A DNA stretch of 64,000 nucleotides from contig NZ_JAGGKC010000011.1 in NCBI RefSeq assembly GCF_017873395.1, positions 1-64,000 of the forward strand, read 5' to 3'. Numbering within the stretch: the first letter of the stretch is position 1; each line of letters starts with the position of its first letter. The position numbers and the translations under genes were made by a program. Origin of the DNA: Youngiibacter multivorans (lineage in GTDB: Bacteria > Bacillota > Clostridia > Clostridiales > Clostridiaceae). The notes under the pieces are model-generated. The model did no database searches. It was not told where the DNA came from and worked only from the letters and a program-made list of their open reading frames with translations. Positions 1 to 7,772 of this stretch are shown piece by piece.

Positions 1-57
1 GTACAATCGGAAAAATTGCATTCGGGTCATCAATGCTTTCCTGCATCTGATGGCCAT
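1..57 (-). CDS. possible 5' end of a gene leaving the window
   Basis: An open frame on the minus strand runs off the left edge. An ATG at 57 follows a GAGGGG ribosome binding site with six-base spacing, just downstream of an extended -10 promoter element. A second ATG at 46 opens a different frame (reading MQESIDDPNAIFPIV) that looks more protein-like but has poor spacing to the GAGGGG. Only 15-19 codons are visible, so neither frame nor product can be settled. Confidence 0.3.
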   Translation of the reverse strand, partial: MAIRCRKALMTRMQFFRLY

Positions 58-88
58 TCTTTTCCCCTCAACGATTCTTTCCTAATAA

Positions 89-97
89 ATTATATCA
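89..97 (-). promoter_or_regulatory. extended -10 promoter for the leftmost gene
   Basis: The minus strand reads TGATATAAT, a perfect extended -10 (TGnTATAAT). It lies about 30 bases upstream of the first possible start codon and directly downstream of the DUF2164 gene end. No good -35 hexamer is visible, which fits the extended -10 type. Confidence 0.5.
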
Positions 98-127
98 CCA
101 TCTACACCAATTAAAAATCATTCACCC

Positions 128-358
128 CTATGGCTTCTCAAGGGACATGATGTCCTCCACCCTGTCCTTCATCAGAAGGTATGAATCCATAACTCCCTGG
201 TTGTAGAATTCAGGTCCAATCTTCTCCTCGAAGAAATCGAGAAGAAGAGCTGCGGCAAGGTCGCCCAGCTCCTCTTCTCTCTCAGCCAGGAAGTAGGTCC
301 TGATCTCTGAAATCAGCCCTTCCTTCTTTTCCTTTGAAAGCATGCTCTTCTTCGCCAT
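128..358 (-). CDS. DUF2164 family protein
   Basis: A 76-residue protein matching the small DUF2164 family by length and by the LAAALLLDFFEEKIGPEFYNQ stretch (family pattern: a helix, then D-F-F, then GP.FYNQG, then a C-terminal helix). No biochemical role is established for the family. Lysine-rich start, no signal peptide or membrane segment, so cytoplasmic. Its ATG overlaps the stop of the upstream bactofilin-like gene as ATGA, so the two are almost certainly translationally coupled and form a three-gene unit with the yhbD-like regulator. Family assignment is from memory of the motif; function is unknown. Confidence 0.75.
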   Translation of the reverse strand: MAKKSMLSKEKKEGLISEIRTYFLAEREEELGDLAAALLLDFFEEKIGPEFYNQGVMDSYLLMKDRVEDIMSLEKP

Positions 359-1089
359 CAGTGGATTACCTCGTCAACCTTTGAATCCTGGGATACCCAT
401 ATGGTACCTGTATGCTCAACGCGTCCGATCCTGCATCCGCGTCCTATCGACACGTCGCCGCCCCGAACAACCTCAGCAATTGTATTCTCAAGCTCTATCC
501 TGTCTCCCTCTATGGTCTGCACCCTGAGGACTGAGTCTCCCGAGGTAACGATCTTAAGCTTCTTAAAACTCAGGTTGAAGCCGCCTCTGTCCCTGCCCTT
601 GTTAACTACAGTAATCCTTCCTCCGACAAGCTCCTTGATCTCAGACTCCCCTGCAAGGTCTATGTCGCAGGTTTCGCAGTTTACTGTACCTCCACAGAAT
701 ATTCCTCCATGAACTGTCAGTGTCTCGCACTCCATATCAAGCCCTATTGTGGACTCTCCACTTATCCTTACATCCGTACCCTTCAGAGCACCGCGTATCC
801 TGGTACCGCCGGCAAGGTCCATCTTTTCTCCCCTTATGCTGCCGTCTATGGATACTCCGCCGCTGATGATAATCTCATCCCCTGTTACGTCACCTGCAAT
901 CTTAACCCCACCGGTTATCCTGATTTCCCTGCTCTCAACGCTTCCGTCAATCTTAACTCCACCGGTTATATTGACAGTCTCAGCATGGATAGGGGATGTC
1001 ACACTTCCTGCACCCGAAATCTTTACATTCCTGAATCTGCCACCAGAGACTACTGAAGCCCCCGTCATTATTAGGTCTCTCTCATCCAT
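358..1089 (-). CDS. bactofilin-like polymer-forming protein (YhbE/YhbF type)
   Basis: The 243-residue protein is built of short beta-helical repeats of the type ITGGVKIDGSV, ITGGVKIAGDV, ISGGVSIDGSI and LAGGTRIRGAL between about residues 40 and 110, then a more irregular half. This right-handed beta-helix pattern is typical of bactofilins and the Bacillus YhbE/YhbF proteins, which polymerise without nucleotide and in B. subtilis affect flagellar assembly. No signal peptide. Start ATG has a GGAGGG site six bases upstream. It sits between a yhbD-type regulator gene (11-base gap) and DUF2164 (ATGA overlap), matching the yhbD-yhbE-yhbF order in Bacillus except that the second bactofilin is replaced by DUF2164. 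The scaffold role is an inference. Confidence 0.75.
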   Translation of the reverse strand: MDERDLIMTGASVVSGGRFRNVKISGAGSVTSPIHAETVNITGGVKIDGSVESREIRITGGVKIAGDVTGDEIIISGGVSIDGSIRGEKMDLAGGTRIRGALKGTDVRISGESTIGLDMECETLTVHGGIFCGGTVNCETCDIDLAGESEIKELVGGRITVVNKGRDRGGFNLSFKKLKIVTSGDSVLRVQTIEGDRIELENTIAEVVRGGDVSIGRGCRIGRVEHTGTIWVSQDSKVDEVIH

Positions 1090-1100
1090 TTCAATCCCTC

Positions 1101-1721
1101 CTACCCAAGCTTGTGCTTGAGGTTCTCTACAGCAGTCCTTAGGCTGTAGCCAGAAACAATAGCATCAACATCAGCCTTCAGATATCCGTCAGACCTGTGA
1201 AGGAATACCATGGTCACACCCAGCTTCCTGAATATGCTTATTGCAGGGTCCTTATCCTTCAGCTCGCCATAGTTCTCAGAAACAATCCTTATGGCCTTCT
1301 CGGCATCCTCAAGTGAAAGGTTCCTCTTCTCAATCAGCTCCGATACCATCTCCATGTATAGGAGGTCCTGGAATGTGAATTCCTTCTTCCCCTGATACAT
1401 GTTTGTATACAATGCCAGTATATCTTTTGAAACAATGTTCCGTAGCGCTATATCCTCACCGCTTATTACCATCTCTTCCGGCATGCTGGGAGAAAACCTT
1501 TCAGCCAAATCATCAAGAGACACATCATCCTTCATCTCCATTATCTGCTTTACCCTCTCCAGTATCCTGTCCTTCTGGAAAAAAGTCTCCTGCCCTGTAT
1601 AGCTTGATTTCTTTATGAACCAGTCTTCAGGTATAAGGTTCTTCCTCTTCCACCTGTAAAGCTGACCATAGGAGATTCCAGTAAGCTCCAACAGCTCCTT
1701 CTTTGATATGAGATCTTCCAT
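1101..1721 (-). CDS. yhbD: YhbD-type (DUF4004) HTH regulator
   Basis: A 206-residue protein with an N-terminal MerR-like helix-turn-helix (residues about 4-60, containing LTGISYGQLYRWKRKNLIP) followed by the DUF4004 region. It resembles B. subtilis YhbD, the first gene of the yhbDEF operon. I chose ATG 1721 because AGAGGTG lies six bases upstream; a GTG at 1730 overlaps that site and is less likely. First gene of the operon with the bactofilin and DUF2164 genes. A 22-bp dyad just upstream (1739-1760) is a good candidate for autoregulation. Ligand and targets are unknown. Confidence 0.8.
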   Translation of the reverse strand: MEDLISKKELLELTGISYGQLYRWKRKNLIPEDWFIKKSSYTGQETFFQKDRILERVKQIMEMKDDVSLDDLAERFSPSMPEEMVISGEDIALRNIVSKDILALYTNMYQGKKEFTFQDLLYMEMVSELIEKRNLSLEDAEKAIRIVSENYGELKDKDPAISIFRKLGVTMVFLHRSDGYLKADVDAIVSGYSLRTAVENLKHKLG

Positions 1722-1738
1722 TGTCCTCACCTCTCAAG

Positions 1739-1760
1739 AACAATGTAACATAACATTGTT
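1739..1760. promoter_or_regulatory. candidate operator of the yhbD operon
   Basis: Arms AACAATGT (1739-1746) and ACATTGTT (1753-1760) form a perfect 8-bp inverted repeat with six bases between. An overlapping dyad GTAACA/TGTTAC (1745-1762) and further TGTAA/TTACA copies follow upstream. On the minus strand the repeat lies between a TTTACA -35-like and a TACATT -10-like hexamer, ahead of the yhbD ribosome binding site. MerR-type proteins bind dyads in such spacers, so autoregulation is a reasonable inference. Confidence 0.5.
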
Positions 1761-1901
1761 ACGTTGTAAATAGTTTTTTTACACTCTAAATCTTATTTTT
1801 AAAATGGACTATTTTTGCATATAAAGTATAATTATATATATTAGTGTTTATATTAAGTAATCTATAATTGGCAATTATTATTTAATTTAAGCTTTCAGGA
1901 G

Positions 1902-2195
1902 GTGAAAACCATACAGAAATGTCAGAATTGCTCCGAACAGTTTACATGGAAAGCTATTCAAAAATCACTGCTATGGGGCTACAAGCCCATCAGTTGTACC
2001 AATTGCAGCAGTACACATGACATAAGCTTTATGTCCAGGATCGGATTGGTTCTTTTTACTACGGCAATACCCATGCTGCTTGTCTTTAATCCGTTGATGG
2101 ATCTTCGGATTGAGATTGAAACGGCTCTCTATCTGCTTTGGGTTGTCATTGTCATTGGGATTGCTCCACTATTCGTAAAGTACAGCATTAAGTGA
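1902..2195 (+). CDS. small membrane zinc-ribbon protein (TIGR04104-like)
   Basis: About 95 residues with two CxxC pairs near the N-terminus (CQNC and CTNC, about 23 residues apart) and two hydrophobic segments (roughly residues 48-62 and 74-92). This matches a family of small putative zinc-finger membrane proteins in Firmicutes with the CxxC-20-CxxC pattern; function unknown. The start is unusual: GTG at 1902 lies inside the only Shine-Dalgarno sequence (AGGAGGTG, 1897-1904), while correct spacing points to an ATA codon at 1911. Single plus-strand gene, convergent with the oxidoreductase operon and sharing its terminator. Confidence 0.7.
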   Translation: MKTIQKCQNCSEQFTWKAIQKSLLWGYKPISCTNCSSTHDISFMSRIGLVLFTTAIPMLLVFNPLMDLRIEIETALYLLWVVIVIGIAPLFVKYSIK

Positions 2196-2207
2196 ACTAA
2201 CCCGCAA

Positions 2208-2233
2208 AAAAGGAAGCCGCGAGGCTTCCTTTT
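2208..2233. terminator. bidirectional terminator
   Basis: AAAAGGAAGCC and GGCTTCCTTTT flank a GCGA tetraloop, giving an 11-bp stem with A/T tracts on both sides. It separates the convergent zinc-ribbon gene and the 2-oxoacid oxidoreductase operon. Confidence 0.9.
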
Positions 2234-2236
2234 GCA

Positions 2237-2782
2237 TTACGCTGTAACGAGTTCCTTCCTTACAGCCTCTATTCCTTTTTCTATTGCCAGCTTGTTCATA
2301 TCGAAGAACGATGCCTTGCCATGTTCCTTAAGTGAAGCGAGAAGGACTTCCATTGGGATTACACCTATCTTCTCTACAACAGCTCCAAGGAGGATCATGT
2401 TTGCGATGGTCTTGGCACCTATTTCAGCTGCGATAGTTTGAGAAGGTATCCTTATTTCAGTGACATCCTTCCTTTCAACGCTCCTGTTGACCAGGTCACT
2501 GTCTACGATGATAAGGCCACCGGGCTTTACGATATGTTCGAACTTGTCCAGTGAAGGCCTGTTCATGACAACCAGAACATCAGGCTCTGTGATTACAGGG
2601 GCTCCGATGTCATCGTCAGAAAGGATCACCGAACAGTTGGCTGTTCCTCCCCTCATTTCAGGACCGTATGAAGGACACCATGACACATGAAGTCCGTCAT
2701 CCATTCCGCCATAAGCCAGGAACTTTCCCATGGACATTATTCCCTGTCCGCCGAAGCCGGCGAAAAGTATCTCATAGGTCAT
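2237..2782 (-). CDS. 2-oxoacid:ferredoxin oxidoreductase, gamma subunit
   Basis: 181 residues of the POR/KOR gamma-subunit family. The N-terminus EILFAGFGGQGIMSMGK is the family hallmark, followed by SYGPEMRGGTANC, also typical. It is one of four subunits that oxidatively decarboxylate a 2-oxoacid to the acyl-CoA and reduce ferredoxin in the cytoplasm. Start overlaps the beta-subunit stop by ATGA. Last gene of the operon, followed by a strong terminator. The context next to buk/ptb favours branched-chain 2-oxoacids (VOR type) over 2-oxoglutarate, but sequence alone does not prove the substrate. Confidence 0.9.
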   Translation of the reverse strand: MTYEILFAGFGGQGIMSMGKFLAYGGMDDGLHVSWCPSYGPEMRGGTANCSVILSDDDIGAPVITEPDVLVVMNRPSLDKFEHIVKPGGLIIVDSDLVNRSVERKDVTEIRIPSQTIAAEIGAKTIANMILLGAVVEKIGVIPMEVLLASLKEHGKASFFDMNKLAIEKGIEAVRKELVTA

Positions 2783-3555
2783 TTCGCTTCAACCTCCTTG
2801 ACAGCATCCATATCCTTAACAACACCAAGAGGATAGTATGGAATCATATTCTCTCTCAGCCACTTGAGGCTTTCCTCCGTGCTGAGGCCCCAGTTAGTCG
2901 GGCAAATTGAAAGTACTTCAATCAGATTGAAGCCCTTGCCTGCAATGACATTCTCAAAGGCCTTCTTTATCGCTTTCTTGGCCTTTGCTACAGCAGCCAC
3001 CTTGTCAACGGATACTCTCTCTACATAGTGTGCCCCGTCAAGCTGTGCAACCATCTCAGAGAACCTTATAGGGAACCCTTGTGTCTTTACATCCCTTCCA
3101 TATGGCGAGGTCTCTGTGACCTGACCCGGAAGAGTGGTAGGAGCCATCTGTCCGCCTGTCATTCCGTATATGCAGTTGTTGACGAAAATGGTGACTATCT
3201 TCTCGCCTCTTGCTGCTATATGTACTGCCTCAGCAGTACCGATAGCAGCAAGGTCGCCGTCTCCCTGATAAGTGAATACTATTTTGTCGGGATTTGCCCT
3301 CTTTATTCCTGTAGCGACAGCAGGTGCCCTTCCATGGGCAGCCTCGAACATGTCACAGGCGAAATAGTCGTATGCAAGTACAGAGCATCCTACAGGAGCG
3401 ACTCCTATGGTCTTGTCTATGATGTCGAGCTCCTCAAGTACCTCACCCACAAGCCTGTGGATGATTCCATGCGTACAGCCCGGGCAATAATGGGTGGGAA
3501 CATCGAGCATGCCGGTTGTCGGCTTGAAAAGCACCTTCATTTCCTGGTTTTCCAT
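2779..3555 (-). CDS. 2-oxoacid:ferredoxin oxidoreductase, TPP-binding beta subunit
   Basis: 258 residues with the thiamine diphosphate motif: GDGD at 98-101 and NN at 126-127 within a 30-residue spacing, and an N-terminal CPGC (Cys24, Cys27) as in the VOR/KOR beta subunits. It carries the active cofactor that decarboxylates the 2-oxoacid and passes electrons to the Fe-S clusters. One base separates it from the alpha subunit, and its stop overlaps the gamma subunit start. It is likely the branched-chain enzyme given the neighbouring butyrate kinase genes; a 2-oxoglutarate-specific KOR is the alternative. Confidence 0.9.
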   Translation of the reverse strand: MENQEMKVLFKPTTGMLDVPTHYCPGCTHGIIHRLVGEVLEELDIIDKTIGVAPVGCSVLAYDYFACDMFEAAHGRAPAVATGIKRANPDKIVFTYQGDGDLAAIGTAEAVHIAARGEKIVTIFVNNCIYGMTGGQMAPTTLPGQVTETSPYGRDVKTQGFPIRFSEMVAQLDGAHYVERVSVDKVAAVAKAKKAIKKAFENVIAGKGFNLIEVLSICPTNWGLSTEESLKWLRENMIPYYPLGVVKDMDAVKEVEAK

Positions 3556-3556
3556 G

Positions 3557-4633
3557 TTATCCCCTCCCCGTTATTTCTCTTACTTTTTTCATGATGTCCT
3601 TAGGCTCAGGAATCATGCCGCCAGACCTTCCGTAGAAGTATACAGGCTTCTGGCCTTCGACAGAGAGCCTTACGTCCTCTACCATCTGGCCTTCGCTCAT
3701 CTCTACGCTCAGGTATCCATACTTCACGTCCTTCACTGTCTCAGTGAATGCCTTGACAGGGAACGGCCAGAGCGTTATAGGTCTTATCAGTCCAAGGTTC
3801 AGGCCTTCAGCCTTCGCCATCTTGATTACATTCTTGCATATCCTTGATGTGGTGCCGTAAGCGACCATGATGAGGTCTGCATTTTCTGTGTTGAACGACT
3901 CGTACCTTGTCTCGTTCTCCTTCATCTTTTTGAACTTAGCCTGGAGATGGTGGTTGTGCACTTCAAGCTCTTCAGACTTCAGGTAAAGGGAATTCACCAC
4001 GTTATGGGTAGCCCTGCCATTCCTGCCATTAGCTGCCCAGGTCTTTTCAGGAAGTACCCTTGTGGTAGTCCTCTCCTTGAACTCAACCGGCTCCATCATC
4101 TGGCCAAGCATACCGTCACCCATAACCATTACAGGGGACTTGTACTCGTCAGCCACATCAAAGGCTTCCTGGATAAGGTCTACCATCTCCTGTATCGATG
4201 CCGGTGCATATACAGGCATGTTATAGTCGCCATGTCCGCCGCCCTTTGTAGCCTGGAAATAGTCCGACTGTGCGGGCTGTATGCTTCCAAGTCCCGGGCC
4301 GCCTCTCACGATATTTATGATTAGGCATGGGAGCTCAGCTCCCGCAAGATACGATATTCCTTCAGCCTTCAGGCTTATTCCAGGTGAAGACGAGCTCGTC
4401 ATGCACCTTACTCCGGTACCTGCTGCACCGTAGACCATGTTGATGGCTGAAACCTCGCTCTCAGCCTGCAGGAATACTCTTCCAAGAAGAGGCATCTTCC
4501 TTGCCATATACGCCGCGACCTCAGTCTGCGGAGTTATCGGATATCCGAAGAAGCACTTGCAGTTTGCACGAATGGCAGCCTCACCGATTGCTTCATTCCC
4601 TTTCATGAGAACCTTCTCGCTCAATTTCCCCAC
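3557..4633 (-). CDS. vorB: 2-oxoacid:ferredoxin oxidoreductase, alpha subunit (VorB type)
   Basis: 358 residues matching the fused pyrimidine-binding and domain II alpha subunit of 3-methyl-2-oxobutanoate:ferredoxin oxidoreductase. Hallmarks: GYPITPQTEVAAYM near residue 30, the SSSSPGISLKAEG segment near 80, and RGGPGLGSIQPAQSDY near 110. It forms the core of the enzyme with the beta subunit. It is preceded after three bases by the ferredoxin subunit and followed after one base by the beta subunit, the common delta-alpha-beta-gamma order. With ptb and buk next door it probably converts 2-oxoisovalerate and related Stickland intermediates to acyl-CoA. Confidence 0.88.
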   Translation of the reverse strand: MGKLSEKVLMKGNEAIGEAAIRANCKCFFGYPITPQTEVAAYMARKMPLLGRVFLQAESEVSAINMVYGAAGTGVRCMTSSSSPGISLKAEGISYLAGAELPCLIINIVRGGPGLGSIQPAQSDYFQATKGGGHGDYNMPVYAPASIQEMVDLIQEAFDVADEYKSPVMVMGDGMLGQMMEPVEFKERTTTRVLPEKTWAANGRNGRATHNVVNSLYLKSEELEVHNHHLQAKFKKMKENETRYESFNTENADLIMVAYGTTSRICKNVIKMAKAEGLNLGLIRPITLWPFPVKAFTETVKDVKYGYLSVEMSEGQMVEDVRLSVEGQKPVYFYGRSGGMIPEPKDIMKKVREITGRG

Positions 4634-4636
4634 CCC

Positions 4637-4846
4637 CTATTTATACACTGTGATACAAAGATCAGGACACATTCTTCCACAAGATGTGCAGCCTATGCAC
4701 TTCTCCATGAGCTCCTCCGGTATCCCCGCCGGTCTGTAGCCCTTCTCGTTGATTCTCTCCGTGAAGGAAATTATCTTCACAGGACAAGCGATTACGCACT
4801 GGCCGCAGCTCTTGCACCTTTCTTCCCTGAACACTACTTTTGGCAT
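4637..4846 (-). CDS. 2-oxoacid:ferredoxin oxidoreductase, 2[4Fe-4S] ferredoxin subunit
   Basis: 69 residues with two clusters: Cys11-14-17-21 (CKSCGQCVIAC) and Cys50-53-56-60 (CIGCTSCGRMC). This is the delta subunit that carries electrons out of the TPP site to soluble ferredoxin. First of the four enzyme genes, 16 bases after the P-loop ATPase stop and three bases before the alpha subunit. Length is normal for such delta subunits. Confidence 0.9.
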   Translation of the reverse strand: MPKVVFREERCKSCGQCVIACPVKIISFTERINEKGYRPAGIPEELMEKCIGCTSCGRMCPDLCITVYK

Positions 4847-4862
4847 TTGCTCTCCTCCCTAA

Positions 4863-5573
4863 TTATCGCCATGGCGGCTTCATGTATATGTCTATGGGCA
4901 GGATCTCGCCCTTTATCCTTTCTTTGACCTCGTCAACCAGGTCTCTCCTCACCACCGTATACGCTACCGGCAGCCCTGTGGCTTCTGATATCTCGAAGAC
5001 CTTCTCCTCGCCGGAGATGATGTCCTCTGCTGTAGTTTCATATGACAGGTTGGTGTTTGATATCAGCTTCGTCACCTTCAGCCTTGAGCTCCTCTCGATG
5101 CTCTCCATGTACTCCATGACCGACCTTCCGTCAGACGTAAGGGGTCTCAAAGTATTTACCACGAAATACATCTCATAGGGCTTGTCCTTCAAGTGCGCGT
5201 TGTACTGGCCAAGGACCACTGCACCCATGTCGTCTCCGCCGATATCCATGATGACGCAGGAATCCTCTCTGTAGAAGGCTCCAGACACCTGACGCGGAAC
5301 CACCATGAGTTCTGCATTGGAGAGGTGCGGACTGGCAGATACCAGCTCGATCCCCTCGGCTTGCAGCTCATCCCTGAAATCCCTTATGCAGAAGTACGGG
5401 TTCACGATGTCGATGTCAACAAGGACTACCTTTTCCCCTTCCTTCCTGAGCTTCTTCGACAGGTTCAATGCTATCTCAGATTTGCCGCTGCCGAAATGCC
5501 CGGTTATGATTATAAGCTTTTCCAAGTTCTTCAACCCTTTTTTATATTTATCCGGAATCCGGATGTTTTCCAC
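4863..5573 (-). CDS. ParA/SIMIBI-type P-loop ATPase of the vor operon
   Basis: Up to 236 residues. Walker A is GHFGSGKS (residues 25-32, Lys31), followed by VVLVDIDIVNPYFCIRDF and a CVIMDIGGDDMG segment, which place it among SIMIBI ATPases but without the KGGxGKT deviant motif of ParA/MinD. It precedes the oxidoreductase genes with a 16-base gap, so it is co-transcribed; a role in cluster insertion or assembly of the Fe-S/TPP enzyme is possible but unproven. The start is uncertain: GTG 5573 lies in the apparent ribosome binding site (AGGTGG); a TTG at 5525, nine bases after AAGGG, would start the protein just before the P-loop. Confidence 0.75.
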   Translation of the reverse strand: MENIRIPDKYKKGLKNLEKLIIITGHFGSGKSEIALNLSKKLRKEGEKVVLVDIDIVNPYFCIRDFRDELQAEGIELVSASPHLSNAELMVVPRQVSGAFYREDSCVIMDIGGDDMGAVVLGQYNAHLKDKPYEMYFVVNTLRPLTSDGRSVMEYMESIERSSRLKVTKLISNTNLSYETTAEDIISGEEKVFEISEATGLPVAYTVVRRDLVDEVKERIKGEILPIDIYMKPPWR

Positions 5574-5767
5574 CTATAATTTTACATTAAAACGGTTACA
5601 AAGACCAATTTTTATATTTATTATGAATAGCTTAAAATACCTGCGATTTTATGTGCTGAGATTCTTAAAATCTATTATTTGATAAAATTATGGTTACTTT
5701 TCTATTAACTTCCGAATATTAGATTGCAAAATAACATTTTCATCAAAAAATTATTTTTTTGTATCAA

Positions 5768-5791
5768 AAGGCGGGACAAGTGTCCCGCCTT
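5768..5791 (-). terminator. terminator after buk-ptb-buk
   Basis: AAGGCGGGAC and GTCCCGCCTT form a 10-bp stem around AAGT, six bases after the butyrate kinase stop, followed on the minus strand by TTTT and an A/T-rich stretch. It separates this operon from the ATPase-vor operon. Confidence 0.88.
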
Positions 5792-5796
5792 GAAAA

Positions 5797-6861
5797 TCAA
5801 TATGTCTTTGCCTCTTCTTCGCCATTCAGGACCCTTAAGGCAGCTTCTGAGAGTGCAAGAAGCTCATCCTCTCCGGGATATACCACAACCTCAGCAATAA
5901 AGCCAACGCTCTGCCTTATCATCTCAACGATGCTCTTCGACCAGGCTATGCCGCCGGTAAGAATTATTGCATCTACCCTTCCCTTGAGTACAGCAGCATT
6001 TGCTGCGATATCCTTCGATACCTGATATGCCATGGCATCGAATATGAGCCTCGCCTGTCTGTCTCCAGACTGGGCAAGATTATCCACAGCCCTTGCATCA
6101 TTAGTCCCAAGATAGGCCACAAGTCCGCCTCTTCCTGTTATCTTCTTCCTTATCTCCTGCTGTGAGTACATACCTGAGAAGCACATGTCTACAAGCTGAC
6201 CTGCCGGCAGTCCCCCGCTTCTTTCAGGTGAAAAAGCACCTTCACCATCCAGGGCATTGTTGACATCAATTACCCTTCCCCTGTGATGAGCTCCAGTTGA
6301 TATTCCTCCGCCCATGTGGCAGACGATGAGGTCCAGGCTCTCGTATTCCCTACCGGTCTCCTTGGCATATCTCTTTGCCACAGCCTTCTGGTTGAGAGCA
6401 TGGAATATGCTCCTCCTCTTGATCTCAGGCATACCGGAAATCCTCGCGACCTCCTGCAGCTCATCGACTACAACAGGGTCCGCTATGAAAGCTTCCTTTC
6501 CTGTCTCCTTCGCAAGCTCATGCGCCAGGACACCGCCGAGGTTTGAAGCATGCTGCCCATAGGCGCCGGACTTAAGGTCAGAAAGCATCTCCTCGCTGAT
6601 CCTGTAGGTTCCGCTTTCGATTGGCTTTAGCAGTCCGCCCCTGCCCACGAAGGCGTCAAACGATCCGAGCGGTATTCCCTTCTCCTCGAGATAGCCTGTT
6701 ATGGCCTTCACCCTGAAGCCATACTGGGAGAAAATGTCAGGATACTGCTCAATTTCCTTTGCGTCATGCCTTAGGGTAACAGAGCTCTCCTCGGTAAGGT
6801 CATTGTATATGCCAATCTTTGTTGATGTTGAACCCGGATTGATTATAAGAAGCTTCTTCAA
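5797..6861 (-). CDS. buk: butyrate kinase (canonical copy)
   Basis: 354 residues of the acetate/butyrate kinase family (ASKHA fold). The N-terminus LLIINPGSTSTKIGIY is the phosphate-1 motif; the middle has CHMGGGISTGAHHRGRVIDVNN and PERSGGLP as in typical butyrate kinases, and LGTNDAR and ILTGGIAW follow. It transfers phosphate from butyryl- or branched acyl-phosphate to ADP, giving ATP and the free acid. Its ATG overlaps the phosphate butyryltransferase stop (ATGA). A second, more divergent kinase gene lies at the other end of the same operon. Likely substrates are isobutyryl- and isovaleryl-phosphate, given the vor genes downstream. Confidence 0.92.
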   Translation of the reverse strand: MKKLLIINPGSTSTKIGIYNDLTEESSVTLRHDAKEIEQYPDIFSQYGFRVKAITGYLEEKGIPLGSFDAFVGRGGLLKPIESGTYRISEEMLSDLKSGAYGQHASNLGGVLAHELAKETGKEAFIADPVVVDELQEVARISGMPEIKRRSIFHALNQKAVAKRYAKETGREYESLDLIVCHMGGGISTGAHHRGRVIDVNNALDGEGAFSPERSGGLPAGQLVDMCFSGMYSQQEIRKKITGRGGLVAYLGTNDARAVDNLAQSGDRQARLIFDAMAYQVSKDIAANAAVLKGRVDAIILTGGIAWSKSIVEMIRQSVGFIAEVVVYPGEDELLALSEAALRVLNGEEEAKTY

Positions 6862-7772
6862 AATACGCCCTCCTGTGCCATTGCCTGCATCGCAGCAAGC
6901 GCCATTGAGTTAACCTTCGATTCAAACGAATCAGCTCTTGATGTAAGTATGACAGGAGCCTTGGCTCCAAGGAGTATTGCTCCCAGCCTGCAGTCAGCTG
7001 TATATGTGAAAGCCTTGTAAAGTACGTTTCCAGCCTCTATGTTAGGCATGAGGAGGATATCAGCCCTTCCGGCAACCTCGCCCTTTATGCCCTTGTGCTC
7101 AGCAGCTTCGATGCTTATGGCATTGTCCAAGGCAAGAGGTCCGTCAACAAGACACCCTTTTATCTGTCCTCTCTCATTCATCTTGGAGAGCATAGCAGCA
7201 TCAAGAGTCGCAGGCATCGCATCATTTACAACCTCTACAGCGCATACCGGTGCAACCTTCGGCACTTCCACTCCCAGACTGTGCATAAAGTCTACCGCAT
7301 TCTCAAGAATTGCCTTCTTCTCCTTCAGAGTCGGAGCTATTGTGAATGCCGCATCTGTTACCACAAGCAGCCTGTCATAGCCCTTGATCTCGAATACTCC
7401 TACATGGCTTATGAGGTCTCCCTTCCTGAGCCCGTTCTCCTTGTCGAGGACTGCCCTGAGAAGGCTTGCAGTATCAACCAGCCCCTTCATCAGCATATGC
7501 GCCTCGCCGTTCCTGACAAGGGAAGCGGCAACTAATGCAGCTTTCTTCGGGTCCTTTTCCTCTATCACCCTGAAGCCTGATACATCAAGCCCCTCGGCCT
7601 CTGCAATCTCACGTATCTTTTCTCCGTCACCCACAAGTATGGAATCGCATATGCCAAGCTCCCTGGCCTTTACCACAGCAGAAAGTACTGCATCATCCCC
7701 TGCAGCTGCAACCGCTGCAGTCTTCATGTTTCCAGTCCTTATCTTCTCATAGATCTCATCAAAGCTTTTCAT
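6858..7772 (-). CDS. ptb: phosphate butyryltransferase
   Basis: 304 residues of the phosphate acetyl/butyryltransferase family. Visible family features are AAVAAAGDDAVLSAVV near the start, LMKGLVDTASLLRAVL near residue 95, DAAFTIAPTLKEK, and ADILLMPNIEAGNVLYKAF. Length is typical for Ptb (about 300). It exchanges CoA of butyryl- or branched-chain acyl-CoA for phosphate. It sits between two kinase genes with ATGA overlaps on both sides, so the three are tightly coupled. Chain-length preference cannot be read from the sequence. Confidence 0.92.
   Translation of the reverse strand: MKSFDEIYEKIRTGNMKTAAVAAAGDDAVLSAVVKARELGICDSILVGDGEKIREIAEAEGLDVSGFRVIEEKDPKKAALVAASLVRNGEAHMLMKGLVDTASLLRAVLDKENGLRKGDLISHVGVFEIKGYDRLLVVTDAAFTIAPTLKEKKAILENAVDFMHSLGVEVPKVAPVCAVEVVNDAMPATLDAAMLSKMNERGQIKGCLVDGPLALDNAISIEAAEHKGIKGEVAGRADILLMPNIEAGNVLYKAFTYTADCRLGAILLGAKAPVILTSRADSFESKVNSMALAAMQAMAQEGVF

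Noticed and set aside
358..1120. Several long plus-strand frames opposite the bactofilin gene.
   Set aside because: They are shadows of a repetitive minus-strand gene and have no ribosome binding sites.
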